A DNA stretch of 64,000 bases from Platerodrilus igneus (GCA_036346225.1 JARFIW010001104.1:5358001-5422000), one strand, 5' to 3'; positions 1 through 10,806 are shown, counted from the first letter of the stretch. Made by a program: numbers and translations. Notes: a model not told the origin generated them from the sequence alone.

Positions 1-1
1 A

Positions 2-1708
2 ACGGACAACGACATATTAGTTGAAGATATAAAAAACAACCCCGGCATACTACCAGTAAAATTGGGAAGTATGCAAAATACAATAGATTACTGGACATTC
101 GCACAAAAATTCGATTTAACGGAATTAAAACAAGAGTTTCACATAATCATAGATAACTATTACAGACTGAAACAATCAATGGACACAGCCAAATTCGGAA
201 TAGAATACGCAATAGAAATGATGAATTACAACAGTACAATAGAAAACATTTTAATAAACATCGAAGATAAATTTAATAGATTAATACCAACGGAACAAGT
301 ACCAGACGATAAAGAGGACTAATTAACGGACTAGGTAACATTATGAAAGATCACAGGCATTTTAGATAACCAAGATGCAGAACGATATAACAACGCCATA
401 CATCAGTTAATTGAAAACCAAAACGATATAAAATCATTGTTAGAAACCAAATATCTCTAACCTAATCAACTATAATAAAACTCAACGATATCTTAAGAAA
501 GCTAGTAAAAAATCAAGAGAGTATAGCCAATAGAATACAAACCCTTGAAACTAACATGCAAACCACAATGTTAGGAATGCGAGACTTAATTAAATTTAAT
601 ACAGTATTCACTCAAATAATATCAACCCTTACTGTAATCCAACAAATTTTAGCCAAATTAGAAAATGCTGTAACAATTGCAAAATTAAACACACTACACT
701 CTAGTATTATAGAACCAAGTGACTTATTAAAAGAATTATTAAGAATTAGATCATTTATAACTAACAGTAAATTACCCTTTGAAGTAATAGAATCAAACAT
801 TCTCATATTTGAAGAAATAGCTAGTGAAAGGCTATGTAAAGAACAACGAAATCACATTTTTAATAGAAATTCCCCATAGTAGAAAGTAACAATTATAATT
901 ATTATCATTTATTTGCTTTTCCCATGAAAATTACTAGCATGTATCAAGTTATCATCCCCAAAACCACGTTCGTTTCCTTAAATGAACTCAGATATAGTTA
1001 CACAAACGAAAAATTTAGCGAACTAACACGATGTCAATATTTATGTCAATCATTAACAACAACAACTAACTATCCAAGAAGACAGTCCTTGCGAAGTACA
1101 ATTACTAAGATTTTTAAATCATTACAACTGTGAAGCCAAACCAGTACAAATCACCAATATGAAAATTCAAAAGTTACCGAAAACCAATGGATTGCTGTAT
1201 TATTAACAGAAGTAATAGCAACCGCCCACTATAATCAAGACGAGAACAATTTAGCATTAATTGGAAGCAAAGTAATCACCCTTAAAGAAGACTTATCTAA
1301 AATTGAAAAACGAAATCATTAAGAGTATATGAAAACCCCGCAGTGACCAAGAAATTCGGAAATTTACCGGAACTACAATTCAAGATAACACAACCCAAAG
1401 ACGAAAAAATAATCAGGAAACCCATGCAACTAGAACACCTTGACTTAGACCATTTCAACCAGGCCATGAAATTAATGGACAATTACAAAGAACTCTTAAG
1501 TGAGTTAAAAGTGCCAAAATTACACCATGATAATATAATTGTTTGGACAATTTTATTAATCGTTGTAATCATTTTATTAATCATATATGTATTATACAAA
1601 ATGTATCTTAGATATAAGAATAAAGAAAGAAATTTTATTCATAAGGAAACAAAAGTAAATAAAAAATTAATAAATGTACCCTTAGGGAAAATAAATTTTA
1701 AAAATTAA
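2..1708 (+). pseudogene. Errantivirus-type envelope gene remnant (3' part)
   Basis: Broken same-direction coding pieces lie at 2-322 (open to the window edge), 556-879, weakly 924-1133, and 1343-1708. They sit directly upstream of a polypurine tract and LTR, where Ty3/gypsy errantiviruses carry env. The last piece (121 residues) ends like a type I membrane protein. It has a hydrophobic run at about residues 65-89 (core WTILLIVVIILLIIYVL), then a basic, Lys/Arg-rich tail of about 30 residues. The earlier pieces are Ile/Leu/Asn-rich and look like helical ectodomain. Stops and frame changes near 322, 480-555, 880 and 1130-1340 break it, so no functional glycoprotein can be made. Signal peptide and any cleavage site would lie left of the window. 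The LTR context and membrane anchor are seen; env identity is inferred from position and weak similarity. Confidence 0.7.
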
Positions 1709-1742
1709 GTAAAACCCTAAATTTTTCGTTTACGTCGGGAGG

Positions 1743-2300
1743 AGTTACGTATGCCTTAATACATAAACGTACAATCAAATAGAAATTATTAGGAAATTAT
1801 TAAGAAACTTAAGTTAGATGCAACATTGTAAATTCAAGGATAAATAAGAAAAGGATATTGAAAGTTCACAAGCGAGTTGTGAGAACGGATGTGAATACAT
1901 TGTATTCCAGACGTAAGCGATACTGCAGGTGCAGGTCACAGACGGTTAAGAAACCGCAATTTTTAGAAATTAAGACTGTTACATTGTATAATGAATAGAA
2001 TAAAGAAATAAACAGACCTGAGTTCTGCAAGTTCCCACAGACATGTAAAGAGCAGGGACAACATAAATACCCCCGGAGCCCCAGATCAATCAGTCAGTCT
2101 TGAATATTTCAGCTTTTACATTGTTGTTTGCTTAGGCAACTCGCCCTCATTTAAATTCAATTAATAATAAATGATAATAATAATAATTTTATCAAGTTTG
2201 TCAAAATTCCAATTGAAATTTCTGTTTGATAAATAAATGTTACAAGAAGTTTGGAAGAAGACTTTTTAAAAAGGTAGCTCCCAAAGCCCAAAACGTAACT
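1743..2300 (+). mobile_element. 3' LTR of the errantivirus
   Basis: The 558-bp segment starts AGTTACG and ends CGTAACT, a perfect 7-bp terminal inverted repeat of the AGTTA...TAACT type seen in gypsy-class errantiviruses. A purine-rich tract (1735-1742, CGGGAGG core) directly precedes it, as expected for the plus-strand primer. A TATA-like element, an arthropod initiator motif and AATAAATG-type polyadenylation signals (2166-2173) lie inside in the right order for U3-R-U5. The 5' LTR is outside the window, so the target duplication cannot be tested. Confidence 0.85.
2062..2099 (+). promoter_or_regulatory. Core promoter in the errantivirus LTR
   Basis: CATAAATA (2062-2069) lies about 30 bp upstream of a doubled TCAGTCAGT (2090-2098), which matches the arthropod TCAGT initiator. 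The spacing fits a TATA plus Inr start site at the U3/R boundary. No transcript data are available. Confidence 0.45.
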
Positions 2301-3927
2301 CGCGTGGCTGTTGAAATTATACCGTAAGGGTATATTTATTCAGGTTATACAATGTTGTTTGTTTATATTTTCGGTCGTTTGGCTATAGTTTGAGAATTGA
2401 ACTATAAAAGTAATGTTAATCTCTAAATTTGGACTTTCAGAGTGTAGGGAAAGACACAGGCTGCGCTAGATATACATATTTTTTAAATTTGCTAAATAGT
2501 GTAATAGATTGTGCTGTAAGTGTAATGGAGTAATAGATTTGGATAAATGTTATAGATCTATTATTATTGCATTTGCATAGCCGTAGCATCACTGGACAGG
2601 GGGCGCGGAAAATAGACGAACGACTACGGAAGGTAATGGCAATGCAAACGAAGTGTGCTCAGGCTGAGCATTGGGAGGCATGACAGTCCGTTCTGTTGAG
2701 TGTTCCCAACTTAATGGAATTTATCAGTTCCTGTTTTGTTATAGTTTTTGGTTATTTTTGTATCGCTGTTTTAAGGTAGGGCAAATGATATTTTAAGGTA
2801 GGCCTTTGCTTCTCTATATCCTCTCCTAGCGACGACCCTGTGGCGATAGGAAACTTTACGCAAACTGACCACTTCTATTTTCGTCATACCCAAAAAACTA
2901 AGTACCATATAAATACCATAAAGAAAGGTTAATTTTTTTATATATACTGTTTGAAGTCAGAAAACATTTTACCATACTTTGTATGAAAGACTGTAATCAC
3001 CTCACATCGAGCCACAATCAACATAATACAACTGAAGTAATAAATTCTACGGTGTTTGTATTCTCATCGGCACGTTTAATTGCATTTGTAGCTACAGTTT
3101 ATAATATATTTAGTCTTGATGTTACATGTCAATACAGTTATATAAAGCAAATTGCTTTGTTTGACTTTTGTTCAGCACTATATGATGGGCAACAATGTTG
3201 CGTGTCGTAAATTATTATGAAAATGCGAAATGTGAGCGATAAATTCGATAAATACCCGCGAGCACGCTAAATTTGAATATTGCAAAGGCAGGTACTTACA
3301 ATTAATTGCAATTACCACAAATATTCAAGATGGCTGTTGCTTGTGGCTTTTCTTACGCATCAGTGGTGATAGGTGCATTCGAAGTAATTAATGCCTTAAA
3401 TTTGGGTTAATATGAAACCTAACTAAGTTATTTCAAACCTTGTAATGGTTGAGCAAAGCTTTTAAATTTTTATTATTCAGTTGCGTTTTCAATATTTCTC
3501 AGTTATAGTTTGCCATACCGTCAATGAGGTCGCTAATATTGTATCTAAACATTAAAACAAAAACCGATGACTTTTTTCAGGAGTTTTACAACATAACGTA
3601 AGACATCCGCAGGAGCTGAATCTTTTCGTATCCCTTTTTCTTCAAAGCCCCATTCATAGGTATTGCTGAAAAGATGAGAGCTCTCACAAAAATTCTATGA
3701 AAATAATACGTAGACAACTGTAAAGAACAAAACTTTACGGACTTAGAATAAAAAAATAATTTTGGCAGTATGGAGTTCATCGCAGTGGTCAGCAACGCCA
3801 CAAATATTGACAAACTAGCATTGACTAGAGTTTTCTTCGCCGCAATTTTTTAAAAATAAGAAAATAAGAAAACGTGTCTGTTTGGTGTATTCAGATTTCG
3901 ACCCCCAACTGGATAATATGAGACCAA
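2301..3927. other. Unassigned AT-rich stretch
   Basis: I see no supported gene. A GC-richer patch lies at about 2595-2705. Short open frames at 2983-3210 (+) and 3586-3813 (-) have low-complexity translations and no recognisable motif. No repeat shared with other parts of the window was noticed. Confidence 0.4.
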
Positions 3928-3938
3928 CTGGTGTATAA

Positions 3939-4083
3939 GAAGTCCTAGACCAAGCTATATTAGTCAAATTATTAGAAATTTAGGTTGGGAAGGGTATGTA
4001 GAACTTTTTAGATTCGCACAGATTAGAAAAGAAATTAGAGCTGCGTCAAACCGACCTTAAATAAGGTCGAAAACAAAATGATG
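3939..4083 (+). mobile_element. LINE-A 3' fragment, 5'-truncated
   Basis: 145 bp match the 3' end of LINE-A at 27.8-31.8 kb and the copies at 27407-27585 and 35082-35370. The broken translation resembles the LINE-A C-terminus. It ends with the terminal hairpin (CGACCTTA/TAAGGTCG type) and AAAACAAAATGATG. A perfect 11-bp target duplication, CTGGTGTATAA, lies at 3928-3938 and 4084-4094, so both ends are fixed. This is a classic short 5'-truncated retrotransposition product and cannot code. Confidence 0.9.
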
Positions 4084-4094
4084 CTGGTGTATAA

Positions 4095-4734
4095 ATGATT
4101 GAAATCTCTTCAAAATGCATTCTGACTGCATTTTTATTGAATATATGACTTTTTACTGTGCTGTTATGGCTTCAGCACATGTAATTATCTAAAAACAAAA
4201 ATAATATGAAAATTCTGCAATTTGTCATTTAATAATACACTACTAGGTGCTATGGCCTTCGTAAGTAATATTAAATCTAATAGTTTTTAGTTCTTTAAAT
4301 GTATTTTTAGACCAAGAATCTAAACGCTGGAGCTTCAAAGCAAACTCACAACATGAGCTGAGCAATATTATAATAATGCAATACGTAACATTCATTATTC
4401 GCAGTTATAATTGTTAAGGATTCCACAGAATATTTTATATTAATCGATCAAGTGTTCTTTTATCTCTCTATTCATCGGCAGTAGGGGATGTGGATGATCC
4501 TGGTGCGGCGCCACTGCCACAGCGCCACATAAAACGCCATCTGGAGGAGCGAGCTCCACCCGGAGAATCCCCCGGGTGAATTTCGTTGCCGCAGCGCCAC
4601 CGAGCTAACCTAGGTTAGCTTTGCTGTTTTTAAAATCATTTTAACTAACCTCTAAAAATCGCTAGCTCAGCCTCTAAAATTTTCGAAATAGCTCTCGGCA
4701 CCTATCGACCCCGCACGACTTTTATATTCCACTT
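4095..4734. other. Unassigned stretch with a GC-rich patch
   Basis: No gene is recognised. A GC-rich block at about 4495-4615 contains runs such as GGCGCCACTGCC and CCCCGGGTG and contrasts with the AT-rich surroundings. It ends in a short palindrome, CTAACCTAGGTTAG, near 4604-4618. Function unknown. Confidence 0.35.
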
Positions 4735-5145
4735 CTTAATTTTTTTTACCTTAAGTTCGACCATTATCGAGTTACAACCTCAAACCACAATTTTGTATTT
4801 ATAAGGATTTCCTTAGTGTATAAAATATTGGATATGCCCACGTTTTTTTGAAGTCTAAGCCCGACATTACTTTTAATCTAGGACCAACCCTTGCAACCCT
4901 CAAACTCCAATTTTATAACTTTCTTATTTATAAAAATTTTCTAAACGCGAAAAACATCGGATATGCTTAAATTTTCTTGGATGTCCATACCCTACATCAC
5001 TTTTAATCTAGGACCAACCCTTGCAACCCCAAAACTCAAATTTTATAACGTTTTTCGTTATAAACAGTTTCTAATCGTGTATTGTAATACCGATCTATTT
5101 TTCTCAGATGTCTGAATCTACCATTAATTTAACCTCAAGCCAACT
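4735..5145. repeat. Degenerate tandem repeat, about 130-bp period
   Basis: Three diverged units follow each other. The shared core ACTTTTAATCTAGGACCAAC occurs near 4869 and 4999, exactly 130 bp apart. Flanking phrases (CAACCCTCAAACTCCAATTTT, ATAAA...TTTCTAA, GGATATG) recur at the same spacing, with a further diverged unit running into the outer end of the inverted arm at 5113. Copies differ at many sites, so the array is old. No coding capacity was seen. Confidence 0.7.
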
Positions 5146-5334
5146 CAATTTAAAAAATTGAAGTAGTACAATTCTTTTAAAAATCTTTATTTAATTATAA
5201 ATATACAGTATACGCTTACCATCTATTTTAATACATTTATATTTTATAGACAGGAGTTTTCTGACGTAATTTAAATCTAACATTTGACTTTTCGTTTGGT
5301 CTCGCGAGGTTCTTTTCTTTATTCGACTGGACAT

Positions 5335-6017
5335 TCACAGCGGGTTATTCTTATTAATGTTAACTTCTATGTAAAGGACTTTCCCCAAAGACCATCCCGA
5401 CCCGAAGTGCTTAAATTCTTCCGACTTTTGCCGCATAAATGCGCAGAAATTCTCGTACTCGTTTCGAAGATTGCTGCCAGGTGTTAGGATCACATTTTTT
5501 GTGTTAAACGATTTTACATCGGTAGTCTCCTGATCAACACTCATTTTGGTGTATGCACCATAAAGTTCACAATTGACCTTTACAGCTGTATGAACCTTTA
5601 ATTTTTCGCCTACCAAATGAATAAATCGATGCTTCTGCATGAGCAGAAACTCGGATACCCCATCGACAGTGTCGACGTTCTTTATGCGAAAGGTGACCAG
5701 ATGGTTTTTAAACGTTGTGCTAATTATTTCCACTGCATCGTCTCTCTCGGTAGCAGTAGCTGCTGCACTTTTATGCATATTGCTCTGTAGATGAGCAGTG
5801 TACACAGATTTTGTCACATATACATCGCACACATTGCACCGAACACTAACTCGTTCTTGTTTGGAAGAAGTTTTTCTACTGCCGGCGGAGATGTACGTTT
5901 AAGCCCCGATGCCGAGGAGGTCACTCCGTGCTACTTAACATGATGCCTCCGTAAATTGTCCTTCCTCGTAAAGTAGATGTGACAGGGCTCGTATTTACAA
6001 ACGTTTGCAGGTACCAT
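5335..6017 (-). pseudogene. C2H2 zinc-finger gene, left copy, broken
   Basis: From a good ATG at 6017 the minus strand encodes a first finger, CKYEPC...H, stopped by TAG after about 28 residues. After a frame change a second finger, CNVCDVYV...HLQSNMH (C-x2-C-x11-H-x5-H), opens the long frame that ends at 5335. The rest is an unfamiliar domain of about 130 residues, including DVKSFNTKN and the end VNINKNNPL just before a TGA. From memory it resembles the N-terminal region of large arthropod proteins linked to protein-primed DNA polymerase B elements; this was not checked. It is paired with the inverted copy at 9268-9885. The internal stop and frameshift make it a pseudogene, though its promoter is well kept. 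Confidence 0.65.
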
Positions 6018-6071
6018 TTTAGTACAGAACAAAATCCGCACTATAAGACTTTGCTGAAGCGAACTAAATTA

Positions 6072-6110
6072 TAACTAAATAGTTTACTCTTGCGTGCCTG
6101 CTTTATATAC
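6072..6110 (-). promoter_or_regulatory. TATA promoter of the left zinc-finger copy
   Basis: On the minus strand GGGTATATAAAGCAGGC (box at 6101-6109) lies about 90 bp upstream of the ATG at 6017. It leaves room for a start site near 6070-6080. The same box and spacing occur in the inverted copy at 9176-9184. Confidence 0.6.
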
Positions 6111-6365
6111 CCCATAGATGTCAAACCGAAGGTTTCCACAGGCATACAAACGAAGTTAAGTATTAAGCGGGGAAACTAAATGGTGTCATTTTTTTCCGAT
6201 CCTTACGGCTCGTCCAGTACATTTAACACCAATGGGTGAGCCTGGTTCGCGTAGTCCCTGTTGCGAATGTTGCCAGTAGAAAGACTACCAATCGCGTCAC
6301 GTGCATTTTAAAAATTGCAAAAAGCGGTAGCTCTGAACGAAGGTGTTATAGGCCAGCTGTATCAC

Positions 6366-6668
6366 AGGATCTTAAAAATTCAAATTACCAAAATAGCTGC
6401 AGTTGTGGTGGATGGTATAAATACATTCATTCATATATACATATTAACAGATATATTTAGTTCCATACAAACAGAATTACACACACACATACGTCCACCA
6501 GCCCATCCGTACATCGATCAATACACCCATCCATCCACTATATCTAGTTGGGTGATGCTCCGATTTCATCCATTTGTTCAACTTTTTTCTGTGTAAAAGA
6601 TGCATTCTCCATATCTTCCAGACATTCAAAAAAATCTTAAGCTTTCTACTTCCGAAAGTGAGTAACTA
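6366..6668. other. Left part of the loop between the inverted arms
   Basis: No counterpart in the right arm was found. The stretch has simple-sequence tendencies (ACACACAC near 6480, CCATCCATCCA near 6530). No gene is recognised. Confidence 0.4.
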
Positions 6669-7984
6669 CAGAGTGAGCCAGTTAAACCTGCATTTTTGAA
6701 ATGACTGTAAAAAATAAACTAATGGATATTTCAAAATTATATTGTTACTATCTTAATGTGCATTAAAAAGCATTTAAGAAACAACATTCACTGTTTAAAA
6801 ATAACGTCAGTAAGATGGTGTTCTTCCCGATTGAGACATTCTTATAGGCGATTTCTGAAACTGCCCATCACATCACAGAGCATACGCTGAGGAATTCTCT
6901 CGATTTCTAACGGGATTCTGCTCTTGAGCTCCCCAAGGGTTGGAGGTCGTTGTTCAAAGATTTTACTTTTCAGGTACCCTCACAAGAAAAAATCGCACAC
7001 TTAGAGGTCGGCCGAACGGGGGGGGGGAGGGGCCAAGAAATTGCTCCATTTCGGAATATCACCCGATTTGGAAAAACATTGTTGAGAACATTCATGCTCA
7101 TACGGGCTGTATGACTTGTGGCACCGTCTTGCTGGAATAAGGTTTCATTGTTTATTCCATGTTGACGAAGCTGAGGAATGAGGAACGAATGCAACATTTC
7201 CGAATTGCGTTGTGCATTCACAGTAACTGCTTGCTTTCTGTCATTTTCAAAAAAATACGGGCCTATGATTCCCAATGAGGACGTTGCGCACCAAACTGAT
7301 ACCTTGCATGAATGAAGTGGTTTTTGATGGAGTTGTTGAGGGTTTTCAGCACTCCAACATCGGAAATTTTGTTTATTCAAAAAAAGGAGAGATGGAAATG
7401 TGCCTCATTGCTCATCCACAGGTTGTGAACAAGGTCCTGGTTTTCATCAAACATGTCCAACAACGTTTGACAAAAACGCCGTCGAGCTGCAAAATCGTTT
7501 TCATTTACAGCCTGAACAACCTGAATTTTGTATGGGTGTTGGTGTAAATCTAATTTCAAGATTTTTAGGACGCTCGTGGTTGCCATGCCAAGCGCAACAC
7601 TCTGTCGACACGCCGATCTCCGAGGGCTTCTTTCCACAGCAACTCTCACGCGATCAATATTTGCGAGAGTTTGCACTGATTTTGCACTGCCACGCCTTCT
7701 GTTTCTCGTTTTACCAATTGCTTCAAAGTTTGTCACCCACAATTTGATTGATTTAATAGACGGCACTGACTTATTTCGATTAATTTGAAAATTCGTCTGA
7801 AAACGACGCCGAGCGGCTGCATAATTACCACTTTGGTAAAACGCTTTCACAGCGAATAAACTGCTCCATGGCAAATGAAATGCTTAGTTGTGGGGGACAC
7901 AATGGTTACCTTGCTAACTCGATTCGTCCTCTTTCACGGCTCTCTCGCCCTTTTCAAAAATGCAGGTTTGACTGGCTCACCCTT
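6669..7984 (-). mobile_element. Mariner-type transposon, 1.3 kb
   Basis: The terminal inverted repeats match closely. The left end GTGAGCCAGTTAAACCTGC and the right end, read in reverse, GTGAGCCAGTCAAACCTGC both lead into ATTTTTGA. TA dinucleotides flank it at 6667-6668 and 7985-7986, as in IS630/Tc1/mariner insertions. The 1316-bp length and the transposase remnant inside fit. It lies in the loop between the two inverted zinc-finger arms. Confidence 0.92.
6970..7874 (-). pseudogene. Mariner transposase, frameshifted
   Basis: The N-terminal piece (7874-7377, 165 residues) holds the helix-turn-helix DNA-binding region with KLWVTNFEAIGKTRNRR and the start of the catalytic core. The second piece (7380-6970) has VWCATSSLGIIGPYFF and LFQQDGATSHTAR, the block of the second catalytic Asp. 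A frameshift in an A/T run near 7377-7383 separates them. The first catalytic block reads SNEAHFHL, with Asn where Asp is usual. The third acidic block is lost near 7030, where a run of nine or more G residues has shifted the frame. The enzyme should be inactive. Confidence 0.9.
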
Positions 7985-7986
7985 TA

Positions 7987-8449
7987 TTATATGTTGTAAT
8001 ACTATTTGTTTTAAATGTAGCAAAAGGCTCTTCTGTAGACAAGCGAATCAAATTGAATCCGTTAAAAGAATTAACACGTATCCTTTTTTTCTAAGCTGTT
8101 CTCTTTCACCATACATTTTAGTAAACATGGATTTGTAAAATCCTTTTAAAAAATACACATTCTTATGCCCATTCTTCTCTGCAAGAACTCCGACATAGGA
8201 AAACGTTCCTAGGTTATTAACTGTAAATGCAGAAGCATTATATACACTAGCTGTTTCCAAATTTTTCCAGTGGGTTATAAAATGATTTACTACCCTCTCC
8301 TTTGTTTGTACCATTTTGTTGTCTTTTTTCTATTAGATGCTTATGATGTTGCTTTAATGCGATAGTTTTTGTTTTGTACTCTAACTTTCTCCTTTTTTAA
8401 ATTTACTTCTTCTCTTTCTAGTTTTCGCGATACTGTTGGTCTACAACAC
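7987..8449 (-). other. Right part of the loop, with an unrecognised 88-codon frame
   Basis: The minus-strand frame 8314-8048 begins MVQTKERVVNHF and ends at a stop inside the loop. Its composition is protein-like (FSYVGVLAEKNGHKNVYFL), but I do not recognise a family. Sequence upstream on the minus strand remains partly open without a good start. It could be a fragment of the gene once joined to the zinc-finger arms. No function is assigned. Confidence 0.25.
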
Positions 8450-8647
8450 CGTCGGTCAAAGCTTCTTCTCTTTTCAATTTTTAAAATGCACGCGACGCGA
8501 TTGGTGGCCCGTATAGCGAAAAGGACGTTTCTGGCGTTTCTACTGGCTGCCTTCCCAACATGGCCGAAGCAAACCGGGCGTACCCATTGGTGCTAAATGT
8601 ACTGGACGAGCCGCACGGGTCGGAAAAAGATCACGCCATTTAGTTTC

Positions 8648-9101
8648 TCTCTCTAATCAAAATATTCTTAAACCCCCCACCACCTAATATGCTTATGCCC
8701 CAACTCTGTCCCACACCAAACCCACTTAAAACACGCGATCCCACTATATCCTTTTGCCCCACTACCCAGCATAAATTTCCTAGTTACCAACTATCCCCTC
8801 CAATTTGACCATTTTTTAACGAATTCCTAATCACTCCCTCCAAAATCCGTCTCTAAAACTATTACCCTCTACACCATCATCCCCACCCCCAACATTACAC
8901 AACAGAGTCTCCACCACCAGCTACACCGGCGATAAGGGCAAAATTTCCATCAGCAAGACCGACCTACATCGGAAAATTGTATAAATTGTAAACTTGTTTA
9001 TGATTTTATGATTTTGTAAATAAGAATTTATGCATCGATTTACTAGGATAGGCCTTTGGCCTAGGTATAGTGTCAAACAATAAACGAACAAACAAACAAC
9101 A
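8648..9101 (+). mobile_element. Pyrimidine-rich retroinsertion in the right arm
   Basis: The insertion is flanked by CCATTTAGTTT at 8637-8647 and again at 9102-9112, an 11-bp target duplication. It is absent from the left arm, which gives the empty site. The first 320 bp are strongly C-rich. The end reads AGGCCTTTGGCCTAGG, then AATAAACGAACAAACAAACAA, like the 3' end of a LINE or a processed transcript with a CAAA tail. No long frame remains. Family unassigned. Confidence 0.7.
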
Positions 9102-9175
9102 CCATTTAGTTTCCCCGCTTAATCTTTAACTTCGTTCGGGTGTCTACTGAAACCTCCGGTTTGCGATATATGGGG

Positions 9176-9215
9176 TATATAAAGCAGGCACGGAAGAGTA
9201 AACTCTTTAGTTATA
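9176..9215 (+). promoter_or_regulatory. TATA promoter of the right zinc-finger copy
   Basis: GGGGTATATAAAGCAGGC has its box at 9176-9184, about 85-90 bp upstream of ATG 9268. It is the same element as in the inverted copy at 6101-6109, kept despite decay of the coding part. Confidence 0.6.
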
Positions 9216-9267
9216 ATTTAGTTCGCTTCACCAAAGTCTTATAATGCAGATTTTGTTCTGTACTAAA

Positions 9268-9885
9268 ATGGTACCCACAAACATTTTTAAATGTGTGCTA
9301 AGTTTACTTTACCAGAAGGGATGCCTTTAAGTGACACCAGTTAAAACAGCATGGTACAAGTCCATCGCGGGTTAAGCGTTTAGTCAAATGTGTGTAATGT
9401 GTGCGATGTAAATGTGACAAAATCTGCCTACACTGCTCTTCTACAGAAAAATAGCCATAAGAATGCAGCAGCTACTGCTACTGAGAGAGACGATGCGGTG
9501 GAAATAGTTAGCACAACGTTTAAAAACCGTATGGCCAGCTATCGCATAAGAATGTCGACACTGTCGATGGAATATCCTAGTTTCTGCTCAAACAGAAGCA
9601 TCGATTTATTCGTTTAGTCGGCGAAAAATTAAAGGACCACACGACTGTAAAGGTCAATTGTGAACTTTATGGTGCGTACACCAAAATAAGAATTGACAAT
9701 CGATGTAAAATCGTTTAGCACAAAAAATGTGATCATAACACCTGGCAGCAATCTTCGAAACGAGTACGACAACTTCTGCGAGTTTTGCGGCAAAAGTCAG
9801 AAGAATTCGAGCACCTCAGGTCGGGATGGTTTTTGGAGAAAGTGTTTTACTTAGAAGTTAACATTAATCAGAACAACCCGCTGTA
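9268..9885 (+). pseudogene. C2H2 zinc-finger gene, right copy, broken
   Basis: This is the inverted paralogue of 5335-6017. It opens at ATG 9268 but the first finger is destroyed by deletions and stops. The second finger survives (CNVCDVNV... at about 9391-9455) in a frame open to 9617. A frameshift near 9545 then breaks the rest, which stays recognisable in other frames up to VNINQNNPL at about 9883 and a TAA. Both copies stop at the same codon after NNPL, though by different stop codons. No product is expected. Confidence 0.65.
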
Positions 9886-10096
9886 AGGATCCAGTGGAAC
9901 AAACGAAAATTTAAATGTTATACTAAAATTACGTCAGAAGATTTCTGTCTATAAAAATATATGTATGAAAATAGATGGTAAGCGTATACTGTATACTTAT
10001 AATTAAATAAAAAATTTTAAAAGACTGTGTACTACTTTTTGCTTACTCCAATTTTTTAAATTGAGTTGATCTAAGGTTAAATTAATGGTAGATTCA

Positions 10097-10654
10097 CAAT
10101 GAGCACATTGGTAGGTTAAGAAATCAAATATCTTGTTTCATGACGAATTTGGAGTCGGAAAGTTGCAGATCAGAGTTACATCCCATTGTCAGAAATTTGT
10201 TCAGTTATTAATATCAAACCGATAACTCTGCATTCCAGTAGTGAAGCTGTTCGAGATAGACTTAATACCTAGTATATTCGAGAGCGAATTTGAGTCTTGT
10301 ACTCCTCCTGAATTTAGCAAGCAGCGGAAGCTACGGTCCAAAATTTATTGTCAGATAAAACAAATGAGAAGAATTATAAGTTATATAAAGATCGATGCCT
10401 CTTCAAAAAAGTGCAACGTATATATTCAATTATGTAGTAGTTTGACATGATATTTGACATCATAAAAATCTTTAACTAAATTGCAAAAATAATGATTGTG
10501 AATAAAATACTATATAAAGCTTGTTAGAAATTCAATACCGCTGCGCATTTTGGTTGACCTCTTCGTAACGGTCAATATCCCCTTGGCATCAATGAAACAT
10601 TTTTCAATGCGTTTTAATATAGTGTAAATTAATAGGGAAAAATATTTTTCATTT
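10097..10654. other. Unassigned stretch
   Basis: The only open frame is 10241-10450 (+), 69 codons, Lys/Ile/Ser-rich, without recognisable motifs. No repeat shared with other parts of the window was seen. Confidence 0.3.
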
Positions 10655-10806
10655 ACACTCACCTATATTGTTAAAAGGAATTATTGTTAGAAAATTGATA
10701 CTAAAGGTCCTGTACAAAATTCTCTCCTTATTATATCTATTTCTTTAAAATAACAGTTGTTTCCTAACACCCTAATTATACGGTGATAACTCTGACAATT
10801 CTCACG
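10655..10806 (-). repeat. Putative 3' LTR of BEL-1
   Basis: It shares with 17366-17596 the ordered phrases TTTAC.CTCACCTAT, GTTAGAAAATTGATACTA, TTCCTCTTTATTAT-like, CACCCTAATTAT and GTGATAAC..CTGACA, in the same order and orientation. The ends do not show a clean TG...CA pair, so limits are approximate. Confidence 0.6.

Larger units (their letters stand above)
5113..6365. repeat. Left arm of a large inverted repeat
   Basis: This arm is the imperfect reverse complement of 8450-10096, apart from an insertion at 8648-9101 in the right arm. Matching landmarks are TGAATCTACCATTAATTT (5113 here, reverse complement near 10082-10096), the coding region, the TATA promoter and GGCTCGTCCAGTACATTTA (about 6209). 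Outer boundaries are close to 5113 and 10096. The arms diverge at scattered sites and small indels. Confidence 0.85.
8450..10096. repeat. Right arm of the large inverted repeat
   Basis: This is the reverse-complement partner of 5113-6365. Homology is interrupted only by the 8648-9101 insertion, after which it continues through the TATA promoter, coding remnant and 3' flank to GGTAGATTCA at about 10096. It holds the plus-strand copy of the zinc-finger gene, so the two genes diverge from the centre. Confidence 0.85.

Noticed and set aside
3586..3813. 75-codon minus-strand frame, hydrophobic, briefly considered as a receptor or membrane protein end
   Set aside because: No family motif, no splice context and no homologous copy; length is within chance for AT-rich DNA.
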